From assembly GCF_014839805.1 (NCBI RefSeq), contig NC_051140.1, positions 15,707,826 through 15,771,825 on the forward strand: a stretch of DNA of 64,000 bases, in the 5' to 3' direction. The position numbers and the translations under genes are program-made. Under the pieces are notes generated by a model. It did not search any database, was not told the origin of the DNA, and worked only from the letters and a program-made list of their open reading frames with translations. The first letter of the stretch is position 1. Each line of letters opens with the position of its first letter. The stretch is from Manduca sexta. Its lineage: Eukaryota; Arthropoda; Insecta; Lepidoptera; Sphingidae. Shown here piece by piece: positions 9,493 to 24,200 of the stretch.

Positions 9493-11329
9493 ATTTACTT
9501 TACCATTGGAGCTCATGTGTTTAACACTGCTGCGGCTACAGACATATAGAAATCGGTACCTTTCTTGTTGCAATTTGGAATTACTACCATCGCTAAATCG
9601 CAACGCGACTGGACAATTGTTTTGGTTTTATCGGTCTTACGACCCAGCGTTACGTCGTCCAAATTATGGAATACAACAAGCGATCACTGAATCGATTTAT
9701 AGTCACTTGAAAACGGCATATGTACATTGGCGCACTATGGATGGCTTCAGATACCCTGACGAGAAGTTTAGTGGCGACCTCAACCGTTCCTGATATTTGT
9801 ATTACCAGAATATTTGTATTACTTTGGTACCTACCCTGATGGACTGTCATATGGACATTCCTAATTATAAAAGTTGGCTAACCACCAATCAATAAATGAT
9901 CCTAAATCCCAATCTTATGTCTAAGACTTGATAAATATTTTGGGAAAGCTGTTTGAGGCAATATAAAACATTGTTAAAATCTTTTTCAAGTTTACCTTAA
10001 CACGACGATGCAGACCTGACTGAAGGTTAATAGGTCTTGCGCGACTCTTAAATCTTTAAAATAGTATTTTTTTAAGCATTGGCATTCTGGATGGAATTTG
10101 AAATTTTAATATCGTATTTAAAGAGTTGAAAAATGAGAAGGCCAGATTGTTTAATCGGGTTGTAACATTTACCAGGGGTTGGAATATTTATTTATTTTTT
10201 AAATAAAGAAAATGATTCCTTCCCTTTAGTTTGGCGTATGTCAGTATTTCCCAGAATTTTATCCTTATTAGCGACGCTATGAAGTGTTATAATTATATAG
10301 TACCAAGAATAGTACCAAGTATGTTGATGTTGTCAAAATCAACTGGTTTCATTCTTGACTCGGAATAATGGTATTTTATAACTAAATCATTTAATTTTTC
10401 CCTAATATTCTGTCAGCTCTTCATCTATTAGCATCGATACTGAGAATAAACCAATCAAAACTAATCATGCGCTAGCATGTCAAACAATTTTCTGATAGGT
10501 CCATTTTGCAATCGATCTAAAGATAAATATCGAGATAGTTTGTTGAAATCGGTTGTATAAGGAACTGTTTCCAATTTTAAAATTATAGCCGAACCGAACA
10601 CCAAGTCTGTGCTCGGTAATAAAAAGTAGTTTTTAGCCTATTTGAGTGTAAGTGAGCTATGAAAACGGTGGGTATGTAAGTGCGATCCTAAAGTGTGATG
10701 ATAATCAAAATTCGTCTTTTTTGTCATGCTTTCTTGGTATTAGATTTTCTATTTATGAGTTTGATATTTATTATAGCATAGGTACTACCCGTACAAAAAT
10801 AGGAACTGATATTATACTTAGTTTGTTGGTAAAAATAACAATATGTCACAATTTATAATAAAGAAATTAAAGAGCTGCTATGTTATTCATCTTTAATAGA
10901 TTTCGTTCTACCGTGAGAAAACTACACAAAATAAATTGATTTTTTATTACTCATAAGCATTTGCATTCAAGTAAGGAACGCGACACGGCCGCGTGGCGTC
11001 ATGGACGATGAAACGCAGGAAATAAAATAAATATAATTTACCCACCAAATTGGCTTATCACCTCGGGCAAGGGAAAACCGCGCCATTTCAAAATTATAAA
11101 TTACGATTTGCTGCATGCAGTTGCGCATAATTTTACCTATAAAAATTGTTTTTCACAGAACAATTTATTTACTATACCTACTTGTGTTAGGGATATTGCT
11201 GTTTTGAGAAATAAATTAAAATTAGCTATAACATTCTTATGAGAAATAAAGAATAATATTTTCAGACTAAATTTAAAACAAAAAATATTTGTTTTAATTT
11301 CTGGATGAAAATAATTTATATTAACTTAT

Positions 11330-12170
11330 TTTTGCTGAGGCGGAAAGCCAGCGCTCGCTGCTGTGTGCGTGCGCGCGTTCCTTCGCAAACGTTACAGAGA
11401 GTCGGCACCCGCGTGTGGTTTGACCGGCCCTTTGTGCGGTTAGACGTGACCCACTCCCGCCCCTGATACCTTATTATCACCCTTAAACATTTTGACTTAA
11501 GTCCCTTTGTAATTGTAATGAGTCACTATTGACACTGTGTCATACTTTCTTATATCGCTGAAATGTTAATGTTTAATAGCAGAAACTAAGTTTTCTGGTT
11601 TCTACTGTAATTTTTTATAGTTTTATATGCTAAGTATAATTTTACATAGGTGCTGAGTTCGTGAAGTTTGAATAATATAGATATGAGTATGTATAGGTAT
11701 ATGCGATTCGTAGTGGTGTGTATTAGCCGATGTGCTCGGTGGCGGCGCTCGGTGTCGGCGCTCGGCGGCGGCGCTCGCACGCCACTCGAGGGGATGATGT
11801 CAGAATGCGATTAGTAGAGTGTCTGGCCGCGTGACGGGTGCACCGCGATGGTCTAGCGGGCGGAAGTAGCTCGCACCGAATAATCGCATCGATCGCCAAA
11901 AAACTAACCCACATACGCACTGGCAGCGTAGCCGGAATTATTAATCGCGAGGTGTAAGGGGAGAGGCGGCGCGGAGTGGGCGAGTGCGGCGGTGTAGCGG
12001 TGTGGCGGCGAAGCGACAGCGCGCAGGCGCGGGCGTGCGGCGGGCGGCGGGCGGAGGCACTTCGCGAGGAAGGCTCGCGCGCTCCGGCCGCGTCTGACGC
12101 CGGGGGCGTCGCGATGCGCGAGCAGCCGGCCCCGCGGCCGCTCCCGCAACCGCCGCGCTAACCTGCACCC
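11330..12170 (+). promoter_or_regulatory. GC-rich promoter and 5' UTR block of syd-1
   Basis: The sequence changes abruptly from AT-rich to GC/CpG-rich, in two islands: 11,335-11,465 and 11,720-12,170. The second contains repeated ggcgctcgg words (11,740-11,770) and runs straight into the first coding exon. No clear TATA box is seen, so this looks like a CpG-rich dispersed promoter. I cannot place the start site; part of 11,900-12,170 is probably 5' UTR. Confidence 0.55.
12114..12161 (+). CDS. Upstream ORF (15 codons) in the syd-1 5' UTR
   Basis: ATG at 12114 opens a frame MREQPAPRPLPQPPR that stops with TAA at 12159-12161, nine bases before the main ATG. It is in the same frame as the main coding sequence, so the TAA also proves that the main ORF cannot extend further 5'. 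If the transcript includes 12114, it would be expected to limit initiation at the main ATG and favour reinitiation or leaky scanning. No product function is implied. Confidence 0.45.
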   Translation: MREQPAPRPLPQPPR

Positions 12171-12257
12171 ATGCAGTGGCGAAAACTGACCAGGTTGAAG
12201 TCTTCGCCGGGCGGACAGTCGCGCGCTCGGAGGATGCTCTGCTGCGGCCGCAGGAAG
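12171..12257 (+). CDS. syd-1: syd-1 coding exon 1 (residues 1-29)
   Basis: Encodes a basic N-terminus ending MLCCGRRK, then donor gtatgc, phase 0. The Cys pair after Met22 could be a lipidation site if Met22 is used as start (inference). Confidence 0.85.
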
Positions 12258-15200
12258 GTATGCGATACGATCGATAGCGCGCGCCGAAACCGTCGCCCCT
12301 CCCGGTCCGGACGCCGACGCCGTTTCGTTACGCCGTTCGACGACCCCGCTTACTAATGTCTCTCTAAATCATGCTCCTTTTCGGATGTCTAGCGAGTTCT
12401 TGTTCTCACGTTGATGTGCGCGGCTCCCGATGGGCAAATTTTCAGCGCCCGCCATTTCTCTCAGCGCTCTCTGATTTACAGCTCTGAATCTATATTTAAC
12501 ACTTTCCGTAATACAGTAGTAATATTCACTTACTATGTAAGGTACATTAGAAAAATTAATAATCTCTTTAAGATAAAGTACATCTTATTTAGATATGAGG
12601 TAACTACCTCATCTCATCTCGACGACCGCCGCCTGAAATTAAGGTGATTTGATCAAGATCTATTTTTAAGCGATTGCATAGAGATAAATCGGTCGCTAAG
12701 TAGCTTAATTTAACCCTTTCATTCATGCAGCCTGGCTTGCTAACTTCATTTAGTCGGATAATACGCTTTTCCTATTAATATATCGTATTTAAATGTTTGC
12801 TGGTTGAATCGCGGCACTTAGTGGAACGGCCCTCGCAGCATCTTACGCCATCTTGGCTAAAGACGTTCGAGGCACTTACTCAAGATAATCTACATTTGAT
12901 GCTGTATCATATCTAAGTATGACATTATAATATTTAAATTTGAATATCCTTGTTCTTTGCATTTCATTATTTCATTCATTAAGTATATGATTAAATAGGT
13001 TTATCATGGCGCCTAATTCATGGCCTACTTTCCCGCCTTAAAACTAAGAGGGAGTAATTCACTCTCGTTGAAGAAAAGAATGGAGTCATTATGCGGAGGG
13101 ACATTGAGTGGCGGTCCATTGTTGCACTCCGCTAAGCGAAATAAATGAAGATCCGTAGTTAAGATTTAGTCTTATAAAGTAACTTTTTAGTCGCCGTGCC
13201 TTAGTACTTGGTATGCGCACGCGCTATGGACACCTCTTTTGAAGAGAATGTGCGCTTACTACAAAAGCTTTAATTCCTTAATATATTTGTTTCGATTATT
13301 GTAATTAGGATTAATATTGATTATTTTCGGATAAATCATTTAATAATCATTACTTGAAAACTTTGTACACATTAGTTTAAAGTTTTTTTGAGGGTAAATT
13401 ATTTTCATTGATATATTTTTTTCATCGACATTTTACTTCTTTCATTTGAGACGAAAATGTTTTTTTTACGTATCTACTTACTGCTACTTATGTTTCTCAT
13501 AATATTAATGAGAGTATGTGAGTATTTCTTAAAATAATATGTATATAACGAAATAGTTTTTTTATTCTTGTTAATGCGATTTTTCTGTATGATCAATATT
13601 TTTTTCTTTTCTTACTGCATTAATGCTATATATTATTTAATATTTGATAAAACGAATGTATAAAGACAAACAAAAAATACAGATGAGACAAAAAACTATT
13701 TCGTTACTTACATTTATTTTAAGAAATACTCATTTACAAAAGAGTACCAACTTTTTTGTACAAAAGCCTTACACATACACTTACAACCAATACTTTTTTG
13801 TAACAACAATCATTGATACAACAAATCTACTCAAGACCCAACAGTTGTTAAGACCGCTATCACACATGACTCTTTCACCACAAAACAACACATAAACACA
13901 AATAAACTTAAACCAACTGACATTAAATCCATGTCGCATACATTATCCATGTCGATCCACTATCCCTTCGGCGGGCAAGGCATAAATAATTAACACACAA
14001 TAACCACGTGTACGTCACGAGGGGAGAATGGGGTCGATCGAACCGCTAGTATTTATAAACAAAGCAACCTTTATAAATTAATTAACACATAAGCCAGTTT
14101 ATGGTTTAATTACGTGCATTATAATTGTTTCATTGAGTAAAAATATTTTATCGCGGCCATGTTTCGTAGTTTGTTACAGCGGTAATGGTTTTGCGTAATT
14201 AATAAATGAGTATCGGTGTACGGTTTTATTAATAAAGTTGTATATTGAAAATAATTATCTTTGGATTGAATTACGAATTGAATTACGGTATTATAAGCAC
14301 AAAAAGTAAGCAGTGGTACAACTCGGGTATTAATGCCTTACGTAGTCTGCTTCTACTATGTATTATGATAGAAGGCGACCTTATCGCCATTTCAGGCACT
14401 AATCCTATTTTAAATTGTGATGTTTCTAAAAATTTCTGAACCTATAACATTTCCTTTTTTCTAAACATCTCGGCACTGAACCAATGCTAGATGATCAGTA
14501 TTGAATTTTGAATTTATTGTTGGATAATATCACTTAATTAGGTAGAAATCTTAAAAACCTAGAATACTTGGGGCAGTTTACCGTTTATTTAATTTGGGAT
14601 AGGTATCCATATTTGCATCAATACCAATAGGTCGGCATAAAGAAGTGTACAAATAGCTTCGAACTTGAATTTGCAATCTGGACTCCGTTTCATTCCTTTG
14701 TGAGGGCTGTTTGCCATCGGCCTATTGACAATGGAAGATTAATATAAAACCGACTTTTATTTCTCTTAGGACTATAAAATGAACTTCAAGTTTCAACTAT
14801 TATTTAACTATAAAGTTTTCATCGCCTTAATTTTAATAATATAACTTATACAATATATTAAATTAACGGCAATTTATGTTTCACTATTTTTCTTTCTCGG
14901 TTAATTTTATATAGCAGGTTCTTTGTTGGGTATATTTTTCAGAAACTTGATCAGGCTTTGGTAAAAGTTTGTTCTTTATTGTCCACCTTTTAATCTCAGC
15001 TAAATTAACGTGATATAAAGTTCTTTACTTTGTTAATTTCACCTGTATTTTTTATTTACAAAAGGTTTAGAATACTAAAGAGCCATTAGATTTGCTTTCT
15101 ATGTTCAAATGAGTTTATTCGACTATTTAATTCGTCTGTGAACTGAATAAAGGCTACTTAACTTAAATGTATAAAAATAAGACTTACTTCTAATAAATAG

Positions 15201-18200
15201 GAGACTGCATTTGCGCTGGCGTGTCCCTAATATCTATTCTTATCTTGCGCCAATTTGACCACTGGTCGAAGATAGACTTACAAGTTTAATTTATTAAAAA
15301 GAGTATTTTCTATCAAGATTTATCTAATTTATGTATTTGCTTTATTAACGATATTTTTGCTTATTGTCACTTAGGATTGTTTTTTATTGATGAACCTTTG
15401 ACCTTAAAATATGAACTCAACGCAATATTCTTCATATATTCTAATATAGCACAGCTAATGGAATTCCTAACCGGGTATCTGGTTAGTTCTGTCGTTATGG
15501 TGCGGAGCATGACGTCACGCGTGGGCGGACAGAGCTCTCGCCATATCGCGTGGGTATTCATGAATGAGCTAAGTGCTGGCCTATTGATAGATAAAATTGA
15601 CGGTCTTTTGTCGCTTTAACTGACTTTCATCTTTATTGGCTTGTCATAGATAATGGTGGTTTTTGTTACTGTGCGCTCCAATGGAGCAATGGTGTTGCTT
15701 TTATAATGTATTTTGTAATGTGTCGTAATAGTCTTGAAATTGAAGTTCAGTTTATAATTATATAATATTTTAAATAAAATCCCTTTTAACCGAATTTCGA
15801 CTACGGTGGCCAATCTGAACGGAGATCAACCAGGAATGTAGCAGGTATAATAGTGTACAAGAGTGCACAAAAGTATGGTCCGATTTGGGATTCCAACTCG
15901 GAACCTCAGCGTAGTAGTCGTTCTCATATCATATAATACGCCATAGAGGTAGTCGAAATATATTTTAATATGGTATTCAAGAAAAAAAAGGTATCGCAAT
16001 TCCATAACTTGTTTTAAACAACGATTAAACAATTCGAAACGAAAATTATCACCCAAAAGTGTTAACTCTTATTCAACATCACAAGCCTTAATGCACCACT
16101 CAAATACCAGACTGGAAAGGCTTATATCATATTAAATTCTTACATACTCTCCGGAGCTAAGTTTCCCGTACATCCATTAGGAAACTTCAAGTTTATTAAA
16201 GTTGAATAAGTTAGTACCTTATAGACGACGTCGGTACGGTTACATCGTAAAATATTGTTCACACATACGAATTGTTTTGCAGTTTATATATTTATCAGTG
16301 GTGGAGGCGTGATATACACATCTATTTCATATATCAGTTATTATCTAAAAACATAACCTAAAATGACATTTTGCTATTAGGTTTCGGTTGATGACATTTA
16401 TGTAGTCTCAGACTTCCCCTTCTTCCTCTAATCCCTAAGGTAGGTATGTATTTTTTGTTCCTAATCGTGTCTATGAATGGGCAATGTTGAATACAATTTA
16501 AAATCAGGTAATCTTATCCATTCGCCGTCTTATAAAATTTATGAAACACTTTTGACACATAAAGTACGGGTGTTTGTAACGTTTGACACAGAACTTACGC
16601 CAAGTAGGTCGTGGCGTCTGACCGTTTATTCTATTGACAATAAATATCTTTTGAGCATAAGTAGAGCATATATTTAGTAGCATTTTACATGTCGACCCAT
16701 ATTTGATACGTTGAGATTTATATTTTTAACAAAAATATTCTGCGTCTTTTAATTTAACTTTGATATAATCGTCTTAGTAACGATGGACTCATAATCTAAA
16801 GATTGAGAGTTTTTCCTGGAATATTTCACGGCATAATTCTAGCATGTCTTTCGAAAGTTTCTATCCGTGTCGCCGAAAGGTCATTTTGTAAATAAAATCT
16901 CACTGGACACTTCCTGAATAAAGTAGATTAATAAATTCAAATTATATTTAGATACTATCATTGTAATTAGAATATAATAAATAAATAATAATATAATATC
17001 ATCTCAACAATGTTATCCTTATTCAAGTTGTTTGAATCACTCCTTAGAGGGTCATTAAAGCAAGACCTTCCTGTGTTCTCGAAGATTATTATTGCATAGA
17101 TTAGTTCGAGTCTGAATATAGCAGTATAACACTAAAGAGCATTGAGATTGTAAACTTCAGTTGGAAACTAATACTAAACGTAGTTGCATACGTTTCAGTA
17201 AAGAAGTTATTATATATTTTATCTTTTTAAACTTCAAAACCAATTTTATTTAACACCGTGCGATATCTTGCTACATAGAAACATAGTAGAGTCGACCAAA
17301 TTATATCTTTTATAAATTCTAATTTAATATTTGTCTTTGTAATTACCATAACAGTAATTTAATTACTACGTCATTATATTTTAACATATTGTGTAGGTTT
17401 ATCTGATAAAACGTTAAGTTCGCACATGAAATAAAATATTTAGATGTTTATGGTACAGCGTGGGTGGTAATGTTGCGGTAATGTAAAGTTGATTTAACAT
17501 CTTTCAACACATTATGAATTATGAAGAAATCTTTTAAATTTTAGATTTAGAATATACATTTTTAAAGATTAATACGTCCTCTACATTCTGGCATGTCTGT
17601 GCTACAAAAGTCTACGACATTCGTAGCGTTGCCTACGAGATTGAGTTCAAACTGAGACTATAATTTATCAAGAGTACTTCAATAGATTTTAACTAACTTA
17701 TTAATTATTGGTCAGTGTAAAGTCTCTTTGAATACTTCATGTTTGAAACTGGAATATTTAGTGAGCTTTTGTGTGTTGCATTTTCCTATTATTCTATTTA
17801 ATATTAATTTCCTTTCTTTTACATCTAGGCAACGTTTTACTAACATAGACCGTATTTGAAATAACGTCACCAGCTTGTGATTAACCCTCTTTAAGACATC
17901 TCGTAATAAACTTAGTGATACTTCTAGAATTCAAACTAATTCCCGTCTAGCAATTCTATCCTCACAGAGCGATCAACATTTGAATACATTATACGTATTG
18001 AATAAAATTCAGTTCTTTTTCTATATATCGATCGCTTTACGTAATTTGATCCGTATCTGTTTCGAGTTGTAGGTCAACTTTCTGCTCTGAATATGGAAAT
18101 TTGATGCTATTATTAATCCATTACATTTTATTGACTTTCCCCTACTCACCCCCATCGGACATAATACCTTCATATCTACCATTACCTCCATACAGTTAAT

Positions 18201-21200
18201 TCAATGTTTTTTTTTTTAACAAAAGCTAAATAAAACTTAAAAATGGTACTGATATTGTATGATATTGTAAATACTAGAGCACATTCAAATTTAGAACATT
18301 GCATTCAAAGATCTCCATTCCTTCCGCATAGAATTAAAAACATTGAAAATCGAAAAGAATTCTCTCGTTCTACATTTAAAAATATCTCAGTTTTAGTACG
18401 ATTTTAAAGTCTATATTAAAAGTGTTCTTTAGTAAGACGGAAAGCATTCGCATCGGCGGGTGTGAAAGAATTAATGAGCGTAAAAAAAGCAAAGAGATAG
18501 TCGAGAGCGGCGGGAATATTGTTCCTCGTCTACACTCGCGTGCGAAGTACGAACATGGGAGGAAATCAAACCCAAGCGAATGCTACTTCATTTTTTTAAG
18601 TAACATTTTATTCATCTTATTTTAAATGCGTAAGTTTGTGAAAATGCATGTTATAAGTTACCCACACTGAAACGGAAACTTGATGATTCGTTGCATGATA
18701 AAATATGCCCTAAAAACTATGCCTTTGAAGTAAGGTATCTTTTCACTTACGTTATTCCACGAGAATTGGAAACAACTAAAAAGGCTCACAAAACAAAGTA
18801 TATTTTCATTTAATGAATCCCTTTGTTTGGCCACAAAAAGGTTTTTATATGTTACACGGCATCCGATGCTTTATCTGCTGTCTCTACTTTAGGCAATCAA
18901 TCATTTTTAATAATGTGTTCATTTATCTTTACAAATTATTATCTAACAATATGTTTTTATTGTAAGAGCCGTTCATGCAGCCGTATGTTAAAGAAAGTTT
19001 AATTGTCTATTGCGAATTTATGCGCTTTTGCCATAAACAGTAAAGAAAATAGTATCAAGCACATTTTTACTGGATTACTCTAATTTTAAAGAATGTAACC
19101 AATAAAGTTTGGTATGTGATCTAGTTAAAACCCAAGTGTCAATGGCGAAGGGTGAAATTTTATGAACGGGAACCCGACATATAAGTATGAAAATGCATAA
19201 ATGCGGTCTGTAGATCGGTGTAATGATAGAAATTTTTTATATAAATTACGAAAGGGAAGCGTGCAGGAATCGAGTTATATTAACCTTTCCCCACTGTTGT
19301 ATGTTACCTGTAAGCATGTATTTGTCCGAATTGTATATTAAGCGAAAATTTCTTATTCAGTTTAAACAGTTTATCGATCAATCAATGTCAGTCTGTAAAA
19401 GTATTTTACGTAATCATCAACTTAACATTGAGAATGAAGGCGCATTATATCACTCGCTGCTACATTAGATCGGCTATCGAACAATCAGGTTGCAAAGGAC
19501 ATGAAAGTTCCGTAAAAATCTATTTTTACAACCGTTTGGCACATGAACACGGCAATAACTTTTATTACGCTTTATTCCGTTTGTATAAGGACGTATTTCC
19601 TGCAACACATCCGCGCTGTATGACGGTAGAGCGCCAGTTGTCGACATTTCGGCTCTCGACAGTCTAGAGCTCTTCAAAGTTCGAGTTGGCACCAAATTTT
19701 AGGTTTCAACGCTTCTCATTAGGCGCCGCTCACAGCACAGGCGAGATAGGGGCGGCGGGGCGGTGCGGGGACGGACGGGAGGGGGGCGGGGGGGCGTCAG
19801 TCCGGGAGACTATTGTGCTTTAAGGCGAAATGTTTTGTTCTACAGCTCTTTATGTGTGAACTGTACGTACGGAAGGTTTTATGAAGTGATGCGTGGAGTG
19901 TCTCTCACTGATATTAGTGTGGCTCGTTGATGGCTTGGATTTAAGCGTTGTAAACTCAGATGGAACCTTAATGAATCTTCCTTAATCGTTTCTCTTGCGG
20001 TAGCTTGTCTTTATGTAAGTGGCGACAGTAAACACTTTAGTATCTACATTCATTATTTAAGAAACGGAGACATAATTTGGAAGATATAATTTGGAATTAA
20101 AATATGTACTTTTATTTCTATCTATTTGGAAGTCCTAGCAAGGTCTTATCCATTCTCCTTATATTATAAAGAAATTTAAGAATAAACGGTTAGATTACCA
20201 GACTGGTTCAATAGGGGTTTGCTTTTGTTGTCGACTCGCTTATTTGTCAAAGGACATACGTTGAGCAGATAAGGGCTGCTAAGGTTTGAGAAGTATTCGT
20301 CGAAGCTTTACATATAGAATTACGTTCTTTGGTCGATGCAAAGAACATTAACTTTATTTAATACATTCGTAAAAACTACGATTGATAAATGCCCGATATC
20401 ATTGAAGGGGAGTTTTTGTGGGGAAGTTAATTAATTGTAGGAATAATTAATTATTCCTAAGCTATTTAAATACCAAGGGGATGTCATGGTTAATTTATTT
20501 CACGCTTTAGTGAATATTCTTTTTGTAAACAGTAAATGTGTAATTGAAGTCTTGGCTACCGTGATGGAGAGAGGGCTGCGATTGTCGCAACAATTGTAAA
20601 AATTGTATGAAGTTCTTATTGATGTAGGCAACTGCGCCGCGAAATCTCAGTTAACGACGTAGTCGTACGCAGTCGATGTGGAATGATCTTAATACTGTTT
20701 TTAACTAAATTACTAATGATCTTCAACTGTGTATTTATTTACTATTAGTATAGAAGATGTTTGGGAAAACTATATCTTAAATAAAATGTTTATTTGATCA
20801 ATCTTCTATATTAAATATATTCTACTAAACTACATAGATCGTTATTTGTATTCGTGGGAGTGGTAGCTTCGATTTGCGTCTTGTATCACATTGCTAATAA
20901 TTTTTTATCGTTTCCTTTGTAACAAAATATATGTTTTTTTTTGTAGACAAGTTTTCAGACCCCAATCAGAGAAATGACCGTTTAGTTAGTGTAATTTTTA
21001 TATATCAGCTTACAAAGTAACGCAGTCATTTGAAGACAACCGCTTTAGGTTTACGTAAATCCGAAGCTTTAAAAGAAATTGCGCGTAAATCCTAGACCTT
21101 ACAATTATTTTTTTCTCGAACAATCTCTGTCTTACTGTGCATTCTCTTTCATCGCAGCTTCGTTGATTTTTCAATTTGTTTGCACACTTTTACATACAAG

Positions 21201-24200
21201 ATTTATTGCATTACATTATAAATATTTTATAAGCATTCAATTCCTACATACCGGTGGGTTTATCCTTTGGGATAAGCAGAGATGATTGATCACAAACTAC
21301 GATCCTATTATTCCTCTTTCCAATTTTAGAATTCTATACCTCAAAAGAAAGCCTATACGATTATTTTGTTGTCCGTCTGACCATCTGAGGCTGTAAGAAG
21401 TCTATGACAGGTTTCCTTGACTAACTCTAGAACGGGGCTAGTGCTCGAAAAAAGTGAATTAATTCGATTTTCGAAAATCTATTACTCCCAAGAAAGATTG
21501 ATGTACGAGATTCATGCAAAACTTGTTTTAAAATAAGCCAACTATTTTCGTCCCATTAAATATGTCGTGTGGGCCCTCAGTAGGCGTGGTCCTGTCTGCA
21601 ACTGACGCATGTAGGCCGTAATGAGCTGATACAATTTTCAATGCAGATTAGACCTTATTTGTTTGGCTTTAAGGCCGATTTTGTGCCACCGCGGTCGTGA
21701 CTTCAAAGAAGATGAAGTGCTCTCGTCGGATAGTAAGCTTTTTGTAGAATTTGTTTGTAAATCTTAAGTTTTCTCTGACGAGGAACAATGTCAAATTATG
21801 TTAAGATGTGTAATTACTGTCTTTGTTTTGTAAGGGAAAGTATTTTTAACAAAGGCTACTATTAAAATATTTGTCAAGCTGTCTCAATTTTTACGACCTA
21901 CATCGCATAGTCAATTTGGTTTTATTCTATAATGTACATATCAACTATGATGTATGATATGATCCAGGGAAATAATTCCTGAGCTATTTTCCTGTGATTT
22001 GAATTTCAGAAATTAAATATGAAGATATTGTTTCTATATTTTATCGAAACGTTTAATTTAGTTTTTATAGGAGTTTTTTCGTTAATGATTTGAGGTCGAC
22101 GCTGACAAAATTCTTGTTCGTTATCTCGGACTTCTGCAGATAAGACTGTTGCCAAATTTTTGAAGAAAGGCGGTGGTGTCTATCTAATGTTTTAATCTCT
22201 AGTCCGACAATCAGTTTCTAATCATTTCTAACACGATCAAAAAGCTATCTCAGTAAACAATAATTAATCATAGCTTTAAACATAATTGCCAACCCTTTTA
22301 AGTAACCTCAATTTGCCTTCTGTCAAATATGTAGTAAGTATGGCACAAAGTTTGTAATGGCACCGACGTGGCACGTAAGTGAAGTGCCCTTAATGGCACC
22401 ACTGGATATTACGGGACTTGGGAACATTTTCTCGGTAAAACATTTTTCGGCGGGAATGCAAGGGATTACACGTTCGCAATTTGAAAGTTGGCGAATTCTT
22501 TTGCGGGCTATGTTTGGCTTCATTGTTGGAATATTAATTGTTTGAAATATTTGGTGCGTGGTCTTGTGGTGGGATAGTTTGTGTGGAACCGACAGATTTT
22601 GGCGTAGTAAAGTTAAACTTCTATAGATATTTGATTTTGTTGACCTTCAAACATACGTTAATAAATATCTGTTTAGATTACTAATTTGTGTAATGTTTTA
22701 TTAGTTTTAGCAAGTAGTTTTATTGGTATTGTAGTTTTCTTTTTAATGTTTTTTTTTTTATAATGGTTTATCATGTTTTTTATTTGTCACTAAATTAATA
22801 AACTAATATGAGATTCAGTGAGGAATTTTCTAAGATTGTCCTGTCACAAGCCACAACAGTGTAATTTGCTTTGTCATTTTCTTCTTTACACTTATTGATT
22901 TATAACACAAATTAAGTCAATCAATAATTAAAAATGGTCATTCGTAAATCCAATTTATGAGGATCTATTATTTAAAAACGGAGACGACGCGACGTTAAGC
23001 GCCCACGCTGAAGTAGGTTAAATAAGTTTGTCTTTGAATTCTTGTTAAACCATACAAACGAAGTAATACGTATTGTGTGACTCAGACAACTGAAAACAAA
23101 GCAATAAGTTAAATAAAACGGCGTGACTCAAGCGCGGTAATCCCACTGGAGACGGATACGTTCTCAAGCCACCCCTCTTACTACACCATTGTGAATGTTT
23201 AACTAGTTTAACCAAACTTTACAGTTACTGTTAACAATAGTTTAATGTGGGTCTTTAGTAAGACTAAAAAGATTAAGTTAAAAAAACCGCGAATAGACAA
23301 CTACTAATAGATACACAACTACGTCAAAGCTTTGAAATATTAAAAATAAACATCAAACTAAATGACGCAGTATTCACCTTCCATCCCGAGTTTAGCATAA
23401 TTTGAATATTCCTAATTAATACTTTACAAAACTATTATCATACAAAATATTATAAATTCAGGCATAGCGTCCGCGAACCAAAGGATTAGATGGAAAATTG
23501 TGACGAGAAGTGGCCTCGTCATACGAAATAGAATTGTTTAGTTTAAGTGAGATATTTACATTGTAAAATATATGTACTGGTTTAACTCGGCAATAGACAT
23601 TAACCAGTGATTACCTAAACTTATTTTATGTTATGTTTATTTTTTTAGTGTTATATTTCAAAGCTGTTGGTGAAACTCTAGGAATAAGAAATTATATCTG
23701 CATTATAAACCATCATCTCCCTCAAATATGTTTATACTCTAATCCTCTTATGCAAGCGCTTACAAATTTTCACGTTAATTTCACCACTATGAAACTCAAA
23801 TTCCGTCAAACTTATCAAATGCTCGAGATTATGTACCAAGAGATGATATAAGCGTTTATTCATTCAAAGGAATACCTTCGCTGTAGTGTATTGTTTATGT
23901 TACATAAGCCTTTTGTCATGCAAATAGGTATACGTTCAGAATAAATTAGCCATGTCAAAGAGGAGCAGAATTTTTCATGCGAGCTAACGGAGATTGGTGG
24001 AAAGTGGCTGGAGGAGTGACATTTACGGACCTTTGTGAGGACCGTGAATTAATGAAGAATGTTTTGAAGAATATTGACGCGATGGCCCGGCTTTGGCTTA
24101 AAATTAGGCCTTTATTTTGTGGGGCGAAAGTTCGCTAAAAGTAAGATGGGCAGTTGCCAGATTCGGGATTTATTCAAACCGTTGTACGTCATTAATATTA

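Larger units (their letters stand above)
6360..11300. other. Intergenic region between the TIL-type gene and syd-1
   Basis: No exon with coding bias on either strand. It holds a family A SINE (7,951-8,280), a decayed interspersed repeat (8,535-8,660) and a pair of perfect hairpins (9,399-9,492). The other parts are AT-rich single-copy-looking sequence in which I see nothing further. The open frame at 9,437-9,793 has no recognisable domain, no signal peptide and starts inside a hairpin arm. Confidence 0.55.

Noticed and set aside
9437..9793. 118-codon plus-strand open frame
   Set aside because: Starts inside a hairpin arm, no coding bias, no recognisable domain, and competing minus-strand frames overlap it.
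11904..12168. Ala/Arg/Pro-rich minus-strand open frames at the syd-1 promoter
   Set aside because: GC-rich sequence lacks stop codons by composition; no signal of a real protein.
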